Assembly: GCF_009711045.1 (NCBI RefSeq) | Contig: NZ_WMJX01000009.1 | Span: 1 to 64,000 of the forward strand | Reading direction: 5' to 3' | Source: Myroides albus | GTDB taxonomy: Bacteria; Bacteroidota; Bacteroidia; Flavobacteriales; Flavobacteriaceae | Length of the DNA stretch: 64,000 bases | The notes under the pieces: model-generated | The model's database searches: none | What the model saw: the letters and a program-made list of their open reading frames with translations, nothing else | Told to the model about the DNA's origin: nothing | Shown here: in pieces, positions 28,017-37,517 of the stretch | Layout: the number at the start of each line of letters is the position of its first letter | Position numbering within the stretch: position 1 is the first letter of the stretch | Program-made: the position numbers and the translations under genes

Positions 28017-29261
28017 TTATACTTCCTCTCTAAAATTGACCTTTTTCATATTTGGCAAAAATGCAGCAATGATACCTATTAAAGGTAAATAAGCACAAAT
28101 ATGATAAATAGTCTCAATAGAAGTATGATCAGCCCACCATCCTAAAACAGCAGAACCTAAACCTCCCATACCAAAAGCAAAACCATAAAACAATCCAGAT
28201 ACCATACCTATCTTTTTAGGTAAAAGTTCTTGCGCATAAACTAAAATTGAAGGGAAAGCAGATGACAATATAAATCCGATAATAACAATCAATATTCCAG
28301 TCCAAAAGAGATTTGCAAAAGGCAATAAAATAGTAAATGGTGCAACACCAAGCACTGAGAACCATATAATATACTTTCTTCCTACTCTATCTCCAAAAAA
28401 GCCACCAATCAAAGTACCAGCTGCTACAGACAGTAAAAAATAGAACAAGTAAACTTGTGCTTGTACTTCGCTAATTCCAAAGCGTTCCATAGTGTAGAAT
28501 TGGAAATAACTCGAGATACTCGCTACGTAAAAATACTTTGAGAAAATCAATAAAAGCAATACAATAATTGACATATTCACTCTAAGCTTAGACAACTCAG
28601 GTATGCGGATTACTTTCTTCGCTTTTGATGCTTGGTGAACCAATACTTTTTTATACCAGTTACCTATAAACATATAAAAGAACTGGGCGATAATAGCTAC
28701 CACTACAAACCACAATAAGTGTTGTTGTCCATGTGGTAATACAAGCCAAGCTACTAATAAAGGAGCTAAGGCAGTTCCAGTGTTTCCACCGATCTGAAAT
28801 ATAGATTGGGCTAAACTTCGTTTGCCTCCAGATGCAACATAGGATACTCTTGATGATTCTGGATGAAATATAGAAGACCCTATACCTATTAAAATAACTG
28901 CACATAACACCATCGCATAAGATGGAGCATAACTCAATAGTATCACACCTAACATACTGCATATCATACCGAATATTTGAGAGTAAGGCTGAGGATGTTT
29001 ATCTGTATAACTACCAACTAAAGGCTGCAATAAAGAGGATGATAATTGAAAGCAAAAGGTAATCATACCAATTTGAGCAAAACTCAAGTTATAATTATCT
29101 TTCAACATAGGGTAAGCTGCAGGAACAATAGCTTGTATTAAATCATTGCATAAATGTCCAAAACTAATTGCAAGCAAAATTGGATAAACAGTGCGCTGTG
29201 CTTGAGTTTGTTCGTTTATCTTACTTATCACTCTACTTGGCACACTTAATAAGTTATTCAT
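28017..29261 (-). CDS. MFS transporter, fosmidomycin-resistance (Fsr) type
   Basis: A 414-residue major facilitator protein with about 12 membrane spans. Motifs include ISFGHLCNDLIQAIVPAAYPML in the first span, typical of Fsr-like exporters, the loop GSYTDKHPQPYS, IGSSIFHPESSRVSYVASGGKR and FFGDRVGRKY (the second A-like motif). The family exports fosmidomycin and other small compounds in E. coli. The substrate here is unknown. It may be transcribed with the small lipoprotein gene behind it. Confidence 0.85.
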   Translation of the reverse strand: MNNLLSVPSRVISKINEQTQAQRTVYPILLAISFGHLCNDLIQAIVPAAYPMLKDNYNLSFAQIGMITFCFQLSSSLLQPLVGSYTDKHPQPYSQIFGMICSMLGVILLSYAPSYAMVLCAVILIGIGSSIFHPESSRVSYVASGGKRSLAQSIFQIGGNTGTALAPLLVAWLVLPHGQQHLLWFVVVAIIAQFFYMFIGNWYKKVLVHQASKAKKVIRIPELSKLRVNMSIIVLLLLIFSKYFYVASISSYFQFYTMERFGISEVQAQVYLFYFLLSVAAGTLIGGFFGDRVGRKYIIWFSVLGVAPFTILLPFANLFWTGILIVIIGFILSSAFPSILVYAQELLPKKIGMVSGLFYGFAFGMGGLGSAVLGWWADHTSIETIYHICAYLPLIGIIAAFLPNMKKVNFREEV

Positions 29262-29392
29262 ATTTGATTATTTAAAATTGGGAAAAGCAAAGGTAGTATA
29301 TACAGCCTAAGAACATAATTTGATATTCTTAAATTATACGAACGGATAATTTTACTACATTTACTTTTTATCAACTACAAAAACTTATTACC

Positions 29393-30487
29393 GTGCACAC
29401 ATCAAACCCTCATCCAAACAAATCAGCTTTACAAGAAAATGAAGGTATTGAACAACCAAATATTACCAATGCACAGGCAATTAAGCGATTTCAGGAAAGA
29501 AGAAGAAAGAAAATCAATACTGAAGAAATAATTAATCGCATCATTCAACAAGACAAAGTAGCACTCAGCCAAGCCATTACTTTAGTAGAAAGCTTAAATT
29601 TACAGCATCACAGTCAAGCAGAACAAATTATTCAAGGCTGCTTACCCTATGCTAATAAGTCTATTCGAATCGGAATAACTGGAGTTCCTGGTGTAGGTAA
29701 AAGTACTTTTATTGAAGCTTTTGGTAAACTACTCACTTCTTTAGGTAAGAAGGTTGCTGTTTTAGCCATTGATCCCAGTAGCAGTGTCACTGGAGGAAGT
29801 ATATTAGGTGATAAAACAAGAATGGAGGACCTTGTAAAGGATGAGAACGCCTATATTCGTCCTTCAGCATCGGGAGATAGCTTAGGTGGAGTTGCTCGAA
29901 AAACAAGAGAAAGTATAATCCTATGTGAAGCTTGTGGATTTGACACAATCCTTGTTGAAACTGTTGGTGTAGGACAAAGTGAAACAGCAGTACACAGTAT
30001 GGTTGACTTTTTTCTATTGCTTAACCTCGCTGGCGCAGGTGATGAATTACAAGGAATAAAAAGAGGTATTATGGAAATGGCTGATGCTGTTATTATAAAC
30101 AAAGCTGATGGCGAAAATATCAATAAAGCCCATCAAGCTAAACTTGAATACAATAGAGCTCTACACCTATTTCCAAAGAAAGCATCTGATTGGACTCCAA
30201 AAGTACGTACATGCAGTGCCTTGCAAAACACTGGTATATTGGAGGTTTGGAATCTTATACAAGATTACATCAATCTGACCAAAGAAAATACTTATTTTGA
30301 AAATAGAAGAAAAGAACAAAATCAATATTGGATGATGGAAACTATTAATGAAAATATATTGATGCGTTTTTATAATGACCCTATAATCAAACAGCAAATT
30401 GTACACAATAAAAAAGCAGTGCAAAATAGTGAGATATCACCTTTCGCAGCTGCTCAAGATATTTTAAAACTTTATTTCAAAGAATAA
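29393..30487 (+). CDS. meaB: Methylmalonyl-CoA mutase-associated GTPase MeaB (ArgK)
   Basis: A 364-residue G3E P-loop GTPase that protects and reloads B12-dependent methylmalonyl-CoA mutase. Visible are the P-loop GVPGVGKST (97-105), AIDPSSSVTGGSILGDKTRM, ASGDSLGGVARKTRE, the DTILVETVGVGQSE switch and the NKADG nucleotide motif. The N-terminal 40 residues are polar and may be disordered. The start is GTG at 29393-29395; no ATG lies nearby in frame. The mutase genes are not in the window, but the gene shows the cell probably uses adenosylcobalamin, in line with the riboswitch at 18.8 kb. Confidence 0.92.
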   Translation: MHTSNPHPNKSALQENEGIEQPNITNAQAIKRFQERRRKKINTEEIINRIIQQDKVALSQAITLVESLNLQHHSQAEQIIQGCLPYANKSIRIGITGVPGVGKSTFIEAFGKLLTSLGKKVAVLAIDPSSSVTGGSILGDKTRMEDLVKDENAYIRPSASGDSLGGVARKTRESIILCEACGFDTILVETVGVGQSETAVHSMVDFFLLLNLAGAGDELQGIKRGIMEMADAVIINKADGENINKAHQAKLEYNRALHLFPKKASDWTPKVRTCSALQNTGILEVWNLIQDYINLTKENTYFENRRKEQNQYWMMETINENILMRFYNDPIIKQQIVHNKKAVQNSEISPFAAAQDILKLYFKE

Positions 30488-30499
30488 GCTTTCAGAAAA

Positions 30500-30745
30500 T
30501 TAATCTTCTAAATCTTCATCTTCAACATATCGTTCCATTTCGCGTTCGTAAAACTTTCCTGCTTGTACGATTAGCGTTTCCATTTCTGACTCAACTTCAC
30601 TTTCTTCAGATTCTTCTATAGACTCTAAAAATTCTATCTCATCTGTATTTAAGTTAATAATAAAACGAGGAAACTCTAAGTGAATAATGAAGATATCGTC
30701 TGGGTTATCTGTATTATCTGCTAAAACGAATTTAGGTAATTCCAT
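30500..30745 (-). CDS. Small acidic protein of unknown function
   Basis: An 81-residue, very acidic protein: the C-terminal half is dominated by Glu/Asp, ending YVEDEDLED. The N-terminal half (FIIHLEFPRFIINL) looks beta-rich. No motif suggests a function. It follows the MATE pump gene by 11 bases on the same strand, so the two are likely co-transcribed; I recall this pairing from other flavobacteria. Function unknown. Confidence 0.72.
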   Translation of the reverse strand: MELPKFVLADNTDNPDDIFIIHLEFPRFIINLNTDEIEFLESIEESEESEVESEMETLIVQAGKFYEREMERYVEDEDLED

Positions 30746-30756
30746 TGTATAATGTA

Positions 30757-32130
30757 TTAATTGTTTCTGATTAATCTATTTGATAATATGTGGAAGCGAA
30801 GATATAAAAAAATTGCGGCCATTGTTAATCCTGCTAATAATCCAATCCATATCCCTGGAGCACCAATATCAGTATATAAACTCAAGTAGATTGAAACAGG
30901 GAATCCTACAATCCAATAAGAAATGAATGTTATAATCATTGGTATATTGACATCTTGTAGTCCTCTAAGTGCTCCTAATGTCACTACTTGAATACAGTCT
31001 GAAATTTGAAAGAATGCACAGATTAACAACAGTTGACCAGCAACTGCAATTACTTCACTATTGACTACCTCATTTACCAAGTCCTTGTTATCCAAGAAAA
31101 GCATTGGAATATAATTTCTAAACACTATAAAGAACAAAGCGAAACCTATATAAATAATTACAGCCATCAGCATAATAGATCTTGCTACGGTCTTTAATTT
31201 TACATAATCCTTTAGTCCTCTTTGATTACCCACGCGAATCATTGCTGCAACACTTAATCCACTGGCGAACATAAATGTCATAGAAGACATACTCAGTGCA
31301 ATTTGATTAGCTGCTTGAGATACAGTACCGATCATGCCCGACAACCATACTGCCCCTACAAATAATGCTACTTCGAAGAAGCTCATCATACCAGAGGGTA
31401 TTCCTATCTTGGTAATTTTACTCAACATATCTCTACTTACCTCTGATAATTTAATATCCAACAGAAAAGGTTTGAACATTTCTTGCTTTCTCAAAGCAAA
31501 ATGCATGTAAACAATCATGACCAATCGAGAAATCAAAGTTCCATATGCTGCTCCTAACATTCCCAGCTCAGGAAAAATCCAAATACCATAAATCAATAAA
31601 TAATTAAATAAAACATTAGTTACATTTGATATTACAGTTGCATACATGGCGTTCTTGGTCTGCGATTTTCCGTCTGCAAATTGCTTGTAGGCTTGATACA
31701 TTACCATGGGAATCAACGACAAAGCTACGATATCCAAAAAGGGCTTTGCTAAAACTGTTACTTCTTCTGGTTGTCCCATATGCATAAGCAACGGTTTAGC
31801 AAAGTAAATTATCGCAAACAATAATATACCTAAAGTCGTACATAGAAATAGTCCGTTCACAAAAACTGAACGTCCTTCTTTTGTATTATTCTCCGCATCA
31901 CTATGCGCTATTAAAGGCGTAAGAGCTGTTGAGAAACCTACTCCTAAAGAAATAGCTATAAACACAAAACTATTGGCAAGTGAAGCTGCTGCTAATTCAG
32001 TAGCACCTATTTTCCCTACCATTATATTGTCTATTACTCCAACTATGGTATGTCCTAACATAGCTAAAATAATAGGATACGCTAACTTTATATTATATCT
32101 AAACTCACTAAAGTAAATCGATAAGTTCAT
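30757..32130 (-). CDS. MATE family efflux transporter (NorM-like)
   Basis: A 457-residue multidrug and toxin extrusion protein with about 12 membrane spans in two homologous halves. VGVIDNIMVGKIGATELAA in the first span pair and the repeated TPLIAHSDAENN and MIRVGNQRG loops are typical of NorM. Members export cationic compounds using a Na+ or H+ gradient. The actual substrate is unknown. First gene of a two-gene unit with the small acidic protein. Confidence 0.9.
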   Translation of the reverse strand: MNLSIYFSEFRYNIKLAYPIILAMLGHTIVGVIDNIMVGKIGATELAAASLANSFVFIAISLGVGFSTALTPLIAHSDAENNTKEGRSVFVNGLFLCTTLGILLFAIIYFAKPLLMHMGQPEEVTVLAKPFLDIVALSLIPMVMYQAYKQFADGKSQTKNAMYATVISNVTNVLFNYLLIYGIWIFPELGMLGAAYGTLISRLVMIVYMHFALRKQEMFKPFLLDIKLSEVSRDMLSKITKIGIPSGMMSFFEVALFVGAVWLSGMIGTVSQAANQIALSMSSMTFMFASGLSVAAMIRVGNQRGLKDYVKLKTVARSIMLMAVIIYIGFALFFIVFRNYIPMLFLDNKDLVNEVVNSEVIAVAGQLLLICAFFQISDCIQVVTLGALRGLQDVNIPMIITFISYWIVGFPVSIYLSLYTDIGAPGIWIGLLAGLTMAAIFLYLRFHILSNRLIRNN

Positions 32131-32311
32131 CCTCTAAAACTTTTTTGCAAATATAATGAGTTGATTTCGATAATATATCTCAATTATACTAATGCTTTAA
32201 AAAGATTTCCCCTATTCCTATAGTATTAAAAAATAATCTAAAAATAAAAACCTCACTTCTTTTTACAAACAAGGTCATACAGCAACATTAAAAAGGTTAT
32301 TCTACATTGAC

Positions 32312-33190
32312 TTATTCACTCATTAACCTCTCCTTGTACAAAGCTAAATCTGCCTTTACATTGTCTGGCAATTCAGGAATCTTAATATCGTCATATTGAC
32401 TCATTACCTCCTCAAGAATACTTGCGAGTATATAACGACACAAATCTTTATTATCTGCTGGAATGACATACCACGGACATTGCTCTGTAGAAGTTTTACT
32501 GATTGCCATTTCATAGTAGCGTTGATAATCCTCCCAATACTGTCTTTCTTTAACATCAGCTGGCTCAAACTTCCAATTGTGTTTGTCCTTATCTAATCTG
32601 CGCAGTATTCTACTCTTTTGCTCATCCTTACTCATGTGCAAAAAGAACTTTAGCACAATCACTCCATTATTGCTAATGTGCTTTTCAAAATTTTGTATTT
32701 CAGTGTATCTTTTTTCCCAGAAATCATCAGTGATATCCTCTAAACTCTCAATGTTAGGAATGCGCTCATTCAGCACTATTTCTGGATGTACTTTAGAAAC
32801 CAACACATTTTCATAATGGGTGCGATTAAATACTGTAAACTTTCCTCTTTCTGGAAGAGTAACATAATGCCTCCACATATAATCGTGTTCTAACTCAAAA
32901 GAAGTAGGTCGCTTAAAACTCTGTACATCAACTCCCCTGGCATTAAAAGATTTAAATACCTCTCTGATTAAACTATCTTTACCCGCAGCATCCATCCCTT
33001 GTAGGCAAATCAGAACACTGTAGCGATTATGTGCATACATTATATCTTGAAACTTCCCCAATCGGCGACTCACTTCATCTAATTTTCGCACTGCCTTTTT
33101 TGATTTCATCTCAAAATCAGGTTTAGTTGCAAGTTCATCTAATTTTATATCCCCTAATACTTTGTACTTCTTTTCAAATCCCATAATCAT
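32312..33190 (-). CDS. Polyphosphate kinase 2 family protein
   Basis: A 292-residue PPK2 protein, which moves phosphate between inorganic polyphosphate and nucleotides. Walker A is G65-MDAAGKDS-73. The second motif reads VFNRTHYENVLVSKVHP, and the basic lid region includes KSRILRRLDKDKHNWKFEPAD. Single-domain length fits the class that phosphorylates nucleoside mono- or diphosphates; the exact nucleotide cannot be told. A second Met (residue 3) is an equally possible start. Single gene. Confidence 0.9.
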   Translation of the reverse strand: MIMGFEKKYKVLGDIKLDELATKPDFEMKSKKAVRKLDEVSRRLGKFQDIMYAHNRYSVLICLQGMDAAGKDSLIREVFKSFNARGVDVQSFKRPTSFELEHDYMWRHYVTLPERGKFTVFNRTHYENVLVSKVHPEIVLNERIPNIESLEDITDDFWEKRYTEIQNFEKHISNNGVIVLKFFLHMSKDEQKSRILRRLDKDKHNWKFEPADVKERQYWEDYQRYYEMAISKTSTEQCPWYVIPADNKDLCRYILASILEEVMSQYDDIKIPELPDNVKADLALYKERLMSE

Positions 33191-33226
33191 CTTTATTTTA
33201 GAACTTAAAAATTAACATTTTTTATT

Positions 33227-33234
33227 TAGATTTG
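33227..33234 (+). promoter_or_regulatory. Probable -7 element for the gene at 33260
   Basis: TAGATTTG fits TAnnTTTG and lies 25 bases before the start codon. No TTG is seen at the expected distance upstream. Confidence 0.4.
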
Positions 33235-33259
33235 AAATTATATATCCAACATTTTTAAA

Positions 33260-34099
33260 ATGAAACAATTGACATTAGAATTTCTATTCCACATATTCGG
33301 ATTAAGTGCTGCATCCGGTATAGTATACAACGATGAACAAATACACCTCATAGCTGATAACAGCACTTACTTATATCACTATGACATGACTAATACTCTC
33401 TTTACAAAAACTCCTTTAAGCCAAGAAGATTATGGTCAAGAGAATATCGCTAAGAATATGAAACCCGATTTTGAATCCATCACACAAAATGAATTAAACT
33501 ACTACATATTTGGTTCAGGTTCTACAGAGAAAAGAATTGACTTAATTGAGGTGCACAAACTAACTAATGAAGTTATCAGTACCCAGCAACTGGATATTCT
33601 TTACGAGTCGATGAAAGCTTTTGCAGGTATAGACAATGACAACTTCAATATCGAAGGTGCAATATTAGACGGTGAGACTTGGTATTTTTTTAATAGAGGT
33701 AATGGACCTAAAAGTCAAAATGGAATCTTCATTGTTACAGGTGAGAATATTATAGATAACTTTAGATTAACTTACTTTCCTATTAAACTACCAAAGATTA
33801 ATAAAGTACAGAGCTCTTTTACTGATGCTGTAAAAGTAGATGAAGATATTTACTTTTTAGCTGCTGCAGAAGATGTAGCATCCAATTACAAGGACGGTGA
33901 AATTAAAGGAAGTTTAATTGGAAAAATCAACTTAAAGAAACTCAAATTAGAAAAGACCAAAGTCATCAGTGAGAATCACAAGTTCGAAGGAATTACTATA
34001 TACAAACAAAATGCTAAAGAAATAGAATTTCTCTTATGTGAAGATCCCGACAACGACAAAAATCAAACGGGTATATATAAACTAACAGTAAACAAATAA
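33260..34099 (+). CDS. Predicted beta-propeller-like protein, unknown function
   Basis: A 279-residue protein without a clear signal peptide. It is built of repeated beta-rich blocks (for example IVYNDEQIHLIADNS, YYIFGSGST, TWYFFNRGNGP, IYFLAAAEDV, EFLLCEDPDN), suggesting a propeller with a polar central cavity. It may belong to the DUF6929 group, which I recall as similar, but I cannot confirm this. It is a single gene between PPK2 and the export operon, with a shared terminator at its end. Confidence 0.68.
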   Translation: MKQLTLEFLFHIFGLSAASGIVYNDEQIHLIADNSTYLYHYDMTNTLFTKTPLSQEDYGQENIAKNMKPDFESITQNELNYYIFGSGSTEKRIDLIEVHKLTNEVISTQQLDILYESMKAFAGIDNDNFNIEGAILDGETWYFFNRGNGPKSQNGIFIVTGENIIDNFRLTYFPIKLPKINKVQSSFTDAVKVDEDIYFLAAAEDVASNYKDGEIKGSLIGKINLKKLKLEKTKVISENHKFEGITIYKQNAKEIEFLLCEDPDNDKNQTGIYKLTVNK

Positions 34100-34100
34100 A

Positions 34101-34130
34101 AAAGCAGATGTATTCACATACATCTGCTTT
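34101..34130. terminator. Shared terminator for convergent genes
   Basis: A 12-bp perfect stem (AAAGCAGATGTA / TACATCTGCTTT) with a 6-nt loop lies between the rightward gene ending at 34099 and the leftward export operon ending at 34150. Confidence 0.87.
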
Positions 34131-34149
34131 TGCTTTATCAGAAATAAAG

Positions 34150-35346
34150 CTATATTGAATTAGTAGTTTTCTTACAAATAAACCTTCTGTTGGTCCAGAG
34201 TGCTAAAATAAAGTAAAATATACAAACTAACCACATTTGAATAAAGATATCTTTAATTTCATATAAAGATGCACCAAATTGCGACAAGGAAACATATCCC
34301 TGTGCTCCTAATGTTGTAGGAACAAATACAGAAAGCTTTTGCATCCAAAGAGGAAAAGAACTCATTGGCCAAGATGCTCCAGAAAACAACATCGTTGGCA
34401 GTGAAAAAATGGTTACAATCATTAACGCCTCCTCTCTTTTCCTAAAAAAGTTAACGGCTGTCATTCCCAAGAAAGTAACTGCCAGAATAAAAGGAATTAA
34501 AAATACGATGATTTCAAATAAATTCCCTCTTAGTGGGAAATTAAATGCTCTTGTCACAACTAACGTAGCAATCATCATTAAGAACATAGAGAATACTAAA
34601 TAAGCTAAACTCCTTCCAATCGTAGAAAAGAAAATACCATATTTTCTATTCGCATAAGAAAATGTTCTCGCAAACAAATTTCCCTCACGTAGTGTTCCTC
34701 CTATCACTCCCATAGCAGAAATCTGCAAAGTCTGTAAAGCAATTAAAAACACCACTGGCAATAAGAATGTTCCGTAACCCGAATTTATGTTATACAAAGG
34801 AACTGGTACGGGATTAAATGGTCGTCTACTTGCCATTGCCTGTTTCATAGGTACACCAGAAGACATCGTTTTATTTACTTCTATCTGCGCATTAATCGTC
34901 CCCATAGTACGCATTACTGCCCCTATAGTTTGCTTATAATAAAGCATATAAGCAGCGTCACAATAAGCTGAAACTGAAGGAGTCAATCCCTTTTGAATAT
35001 CATGTCCAAAATCTGGTGGAATAATAATTATACCATGTACTTTTTCTTCTTTATACAATTGTTGCGCTATGTCAACACTTTGCGTTTTATAAGTTACATT
35101 TACCTGAGCTGTTGCATCTAACATTCGCCCTACTTGTTGACTTAACTTAGAGTTATCTTGATCTACCACTACAATTGATAAATCTTCTATCACTTCGTTT
35201 GAATAAACGTAAGAATAAAAAAAGAAAACAAATAAAACGGAAAATATATAAGATGTAATTACTGCTGAATCAGAAAAAATCAACTTAACCTCTCGTTTAG
35301 CACCTTCAAAAATTAAAGCCAAACCTGCTATTAGATTCTTAAACAT
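34150..35346 (-). CDS. ABC-2 type transporter permease (second)
   Basis: A 398-residue permease of the YhhJ/YbhR kind: one N-terminal membrane span, a periplasmic domain of about 150 residues (with VVDQDNSKLSQQVGRMLDATAQ), and five C-terminal spans including the ABC-2 signature region GGTLREGNLFART. It starts inside the stop of the upstream permease gene (ATGTTTAA, 8-base overlap), with AAGGAGG 7 bases before the ATG, a Shine-Dalgarno-like run that is unusual in this group. Last gene of the TolC-HlyD-permease-permease operon. No ATPase gene is present. Confidence 0.88.
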   Translation of the reverse strand: MFKNLIAGLALIFEGAKREVKLIFSDSAVITSYIFSVLFVFFFYSYVYSNEVIEDLSIVVVDQDNSKLSQQVGRMLDATAQVNVTYKTQSVDIAQQLYKEEKVHGIIIIPPDFGHDIQKGLTPSVSAYCDAAYMLYYKQTIGAVMRTMGTINAQIEVNKTMSSGVPMKQAMASRRPFNPVPVPLYNINSGYGTFLLPVVFLIALQTLQISAMGVIGGTLREGNLFARTFSYANRKYGIFFSTIGRSLAYLVFSMFLMMIATLVVTRAFNFPLRGNLFEIIVFLIPFILAVTFLGMTAVNFFRKREEALMIVTIFSLPTMLFSGASWPMSSFPLWMQKLSVFVPTTLGAQGYVSLSQFGASLYEIKDIFIQMWLVCIFYFILALWTNRRFICKKTTNSI

Positions 35347-36505
35347 TGTAGCCTCCTTTCTTTAATCGCAAATAATATATCGGAGCCGAAATAATACCTA
35401 TAACAACAAATACTGATAACACAATCAGATAAGTACGTTGCATACCATTAAAAGAGATACCGCGAACAGCATAGCTAATAACAAATCTCAAATAAGAGTG
35501 AAAAGGAAAAATATAATTAAGCTCTTGCACAAAGTTGCTCATCCCTTCTGGCGGGAAAGTATAACCCGTAAATGAAAAAGCCAATGCAGTATATCCTCCT
35601 CCAATCGTCATAGCCGTACGCAAACTTGTAACAACCGAAGTTACAAATAGCGCCATAGATTGACACACAATAATGAATGATAATGTAATCAAGTTTATAA
35701 AAGCAAAGCTGCCATTTAATGGGGCTTGTATTTTATAAAACAACAAACTATTCATAAAAAAGCCTACAATAAAGAACACAATTGTATAGGGAAGTAATTT
35801 TCCAACTATCGCAACAAAAACTTTATTGTTTGCTTGCTCTAATAATTCATGGCCTCTTTTGTATTTTAAAACATTCCCAAGCGCATAAATCGAAACAATC
35901 ATTACCACAATTTGAAAAGCCATTGGCAAAAAGCCAAGGTTCAAATAAGCACCATAGTTTAAAAAGGGATTAAACAAAGTGTGACTATCTGTTCCAATAG
36001 GAGTAATAACTCCCTTAGTTTGCTCAGGCATCATGCCCTTTTTCTTTAATATTTCAATTTGTGCACCTGCAGCAAAAGAGCCTGCTATCAGTTGAAAATC
36101 ACGTTGAATCAATCCTGCAGGTAATAGATACTGTCCATTAAAATAACACATCACATTAGGTGCCAATCCGTTTTGTACGTTCTTATGAAAGTCTTTTGGG
36201 ATAACAATAAGTGCAAAAGACTTACCTGTTCTAACCGTTCTTTGTCCCTCTAACTCATCTGTAACCTCATAAGCTATATCCATAGTAGCATTAGCATCAA
36301 TCATTCTGACTAATTGACGAGATACACTACTTTTATCCAAATCTAAAAGTGTCACAGGCAAATTCCTTGCTACATTTTCCGACAATAGACTTGAATAGAA
36401 AAAGAATAACAGAGCCGGTATTCCGATCATCAAGAGCAATAATCTTGGAGAAGAAAATATCCTAACACACTCTTTCTTAAATATGGATACAAAACCTTTT
36501 TTCAC
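35339..36505 (-). CDS. ABC-2 type transporter permease (first)
   Basis: A 388-residue permease paralogous to the following one: an N-terminal span, a periplasmic domain (LLDLDKSSVSRQLVRMIDANAT) and five or six C-terminal spans with LKYKRGHELLEQANNKV. With its neighbour it would make a heterodimeric channel. It starts 11 bases after the HlyD gene and overlaps the second permease gene by 8 bases. Substrate unknown; related E. coli YbhFSRG exports cationic drugs, but that system includes an ATPase. Confidence 0.88.
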   Translation of the reverse strand: MKKGFVSIFKKECVRIFSSPRLLLLMIGIPALLFFFYSSLLSENVARNLPVTLLDLDKSSVSRQLVRMIDANATMDIAYEVTDELEGQRTVRTGKSFALIVIPKDFHKNVQNGLAPNVMCYFNGQYLLPAGLIQRDFQLIAGSFAAGAQIEILKKKGMMPEQTKGVITPIGTDSHTLFNPFLNYGAYLNLGFLPMAFQIVVMIVSIYALGNVLKYKRGHELLEQANNKVFVAIVGKLLPYTIVFFIVGFFMNSLLFYKIQAPLNGSFAFINLITLSFIIVCQSMALFVTSVVTSLRTAMTIGGGYTALAFSFTGYTFPPEGMSNFVQELNYIFPFHSYLRFVISYAVRGISFNGMQRTYLIVLSVFVVIGIISAPIYYLRLKKGGYNV

Positions 36506-36516
36506 GTTAATATGAT

Positions 36517-37503
36517 TTATTTCAAACTTTTCTCTAAAACTAAAGCACTCATTCCAGGACGTAGACCATCAACCTTTTTCACTGGATAAGCTTTAATCAG
36601 AAATGTTTTCATATCGAACTCCCCTTTAGTTTTTGTTGCACTCCATGTTGCATAATCTGCTTGAGCTGCAATATACTTTACTTCTAATTCGATCTCTTGA
36701 TTACCTAATGCAGGAACGCTAGCATGTAACTTAGCTCCCATTTTAAAATAAGGCATTAGATTCTCCTTAATATTAAAATATACCCATACATCATCTAAAT
36801 CAACTAAGTTTACAATAGGATATCCAGAATTTACAATTTCCCCTTTATTAGGCATAATCGTCAGTACCTCTCCCGATTGAGGAGCTTTTACTTCTCCCTC
36901 TCCTTTTAATATTTGCACTTCCTGCACAGCAGCCATTGCTTGATGTACTTTAGCCAAAGCAGCTTGCTTATCCTCTACACGAGCTCCATTTGTTGCCATT
37001 CTATATTGAGAATGAGCGGCTTTTTCAACCTCTTGAGCAGCTTTATACTGTGTATAAGCCTCATCTTTTTTCTGTGCTGGTAGTACTTTCTCATTAAACA
37101 AGTTCTCTACCCTTGTATATGTTTTAGCGGCAAGTTCAGCACCAATTTTGGCTTGTTGCCACATATTATAGGCTGCTTGTATTTCTTCTTCTCTTGCTCC
37201 TTTTGTCGCTTTGGCATCTAATGCTTGAGCTGCTTTTTGCACAGACTCTGCCTGAGCCAACTTAGCGTCTATTTCTGGTGTACTAATTTGCAACAATACT
37301 TGCCCACTCTTAACTTTATCCCCTTCTTTTACATAGATAGCATCAATACGTCCAGGTATTTTTGATGCGACATTTATTTGAGTTGCCTCAACTTGTCCTT
37401 GAATATAAGAATCTTTATCTCCTGTCATGAACCAAATAGAGATCACTACAATGAGAACAACAGCAACTACTCCTATAAGTGCACTAATAGCTTTATTTTT
37501 CAT
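36517..37503 (-). CDS. HlyD-family periplasmic adaptor
   Basis: A 328-residue membrane-fusion protein. An N-terminal span (about 8-27) is followed by a biotinyl-lipoyl half (KIPGRIDAIYVKEGDKVKSGQVLL at 48-71), a long Ala/Lys/Glu-rich coiled-coil hairpin (about 80-195), the second lipoyl half (VKAPQSGEVLTIMPNKGEIV) and a beta-barrel domain. It would bridge the permease pair to the TolC-like channel. It lies 14 bases after the TolC gene. Confidence 0.9.
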   Translation of the reverse strand: MKNKAISALIGVVAVVLIVVISIWFMTGDKDSYIQGQVEATQINVASKIPGRIDAIYVKEGDKVKSGQVLLQISTPEIDAKLAQAESVQKAAQALDAKATKGAREEEIQAAYNMWQQAKIGAELAAKTYTRVENLFNEKVLPAQKKDEAYTQYKAAQEVEKAAHSQYRMATNGARVEDKQAALAKVHQAMAAVQEVQILKGEGEVKAPQSGEVLTIMPNKGEIVNSGYPIVNLVDLDDVWVYFNIKENLMPYFKMGAKLHASVPALGNQEIELEVKYIAAQADYATWSATKTKGEFDMKTFLIKAYPVKKVDGLRPGMSALVLEKSLK

Positions 37504-37517
37504 CTTTTACCTTAATA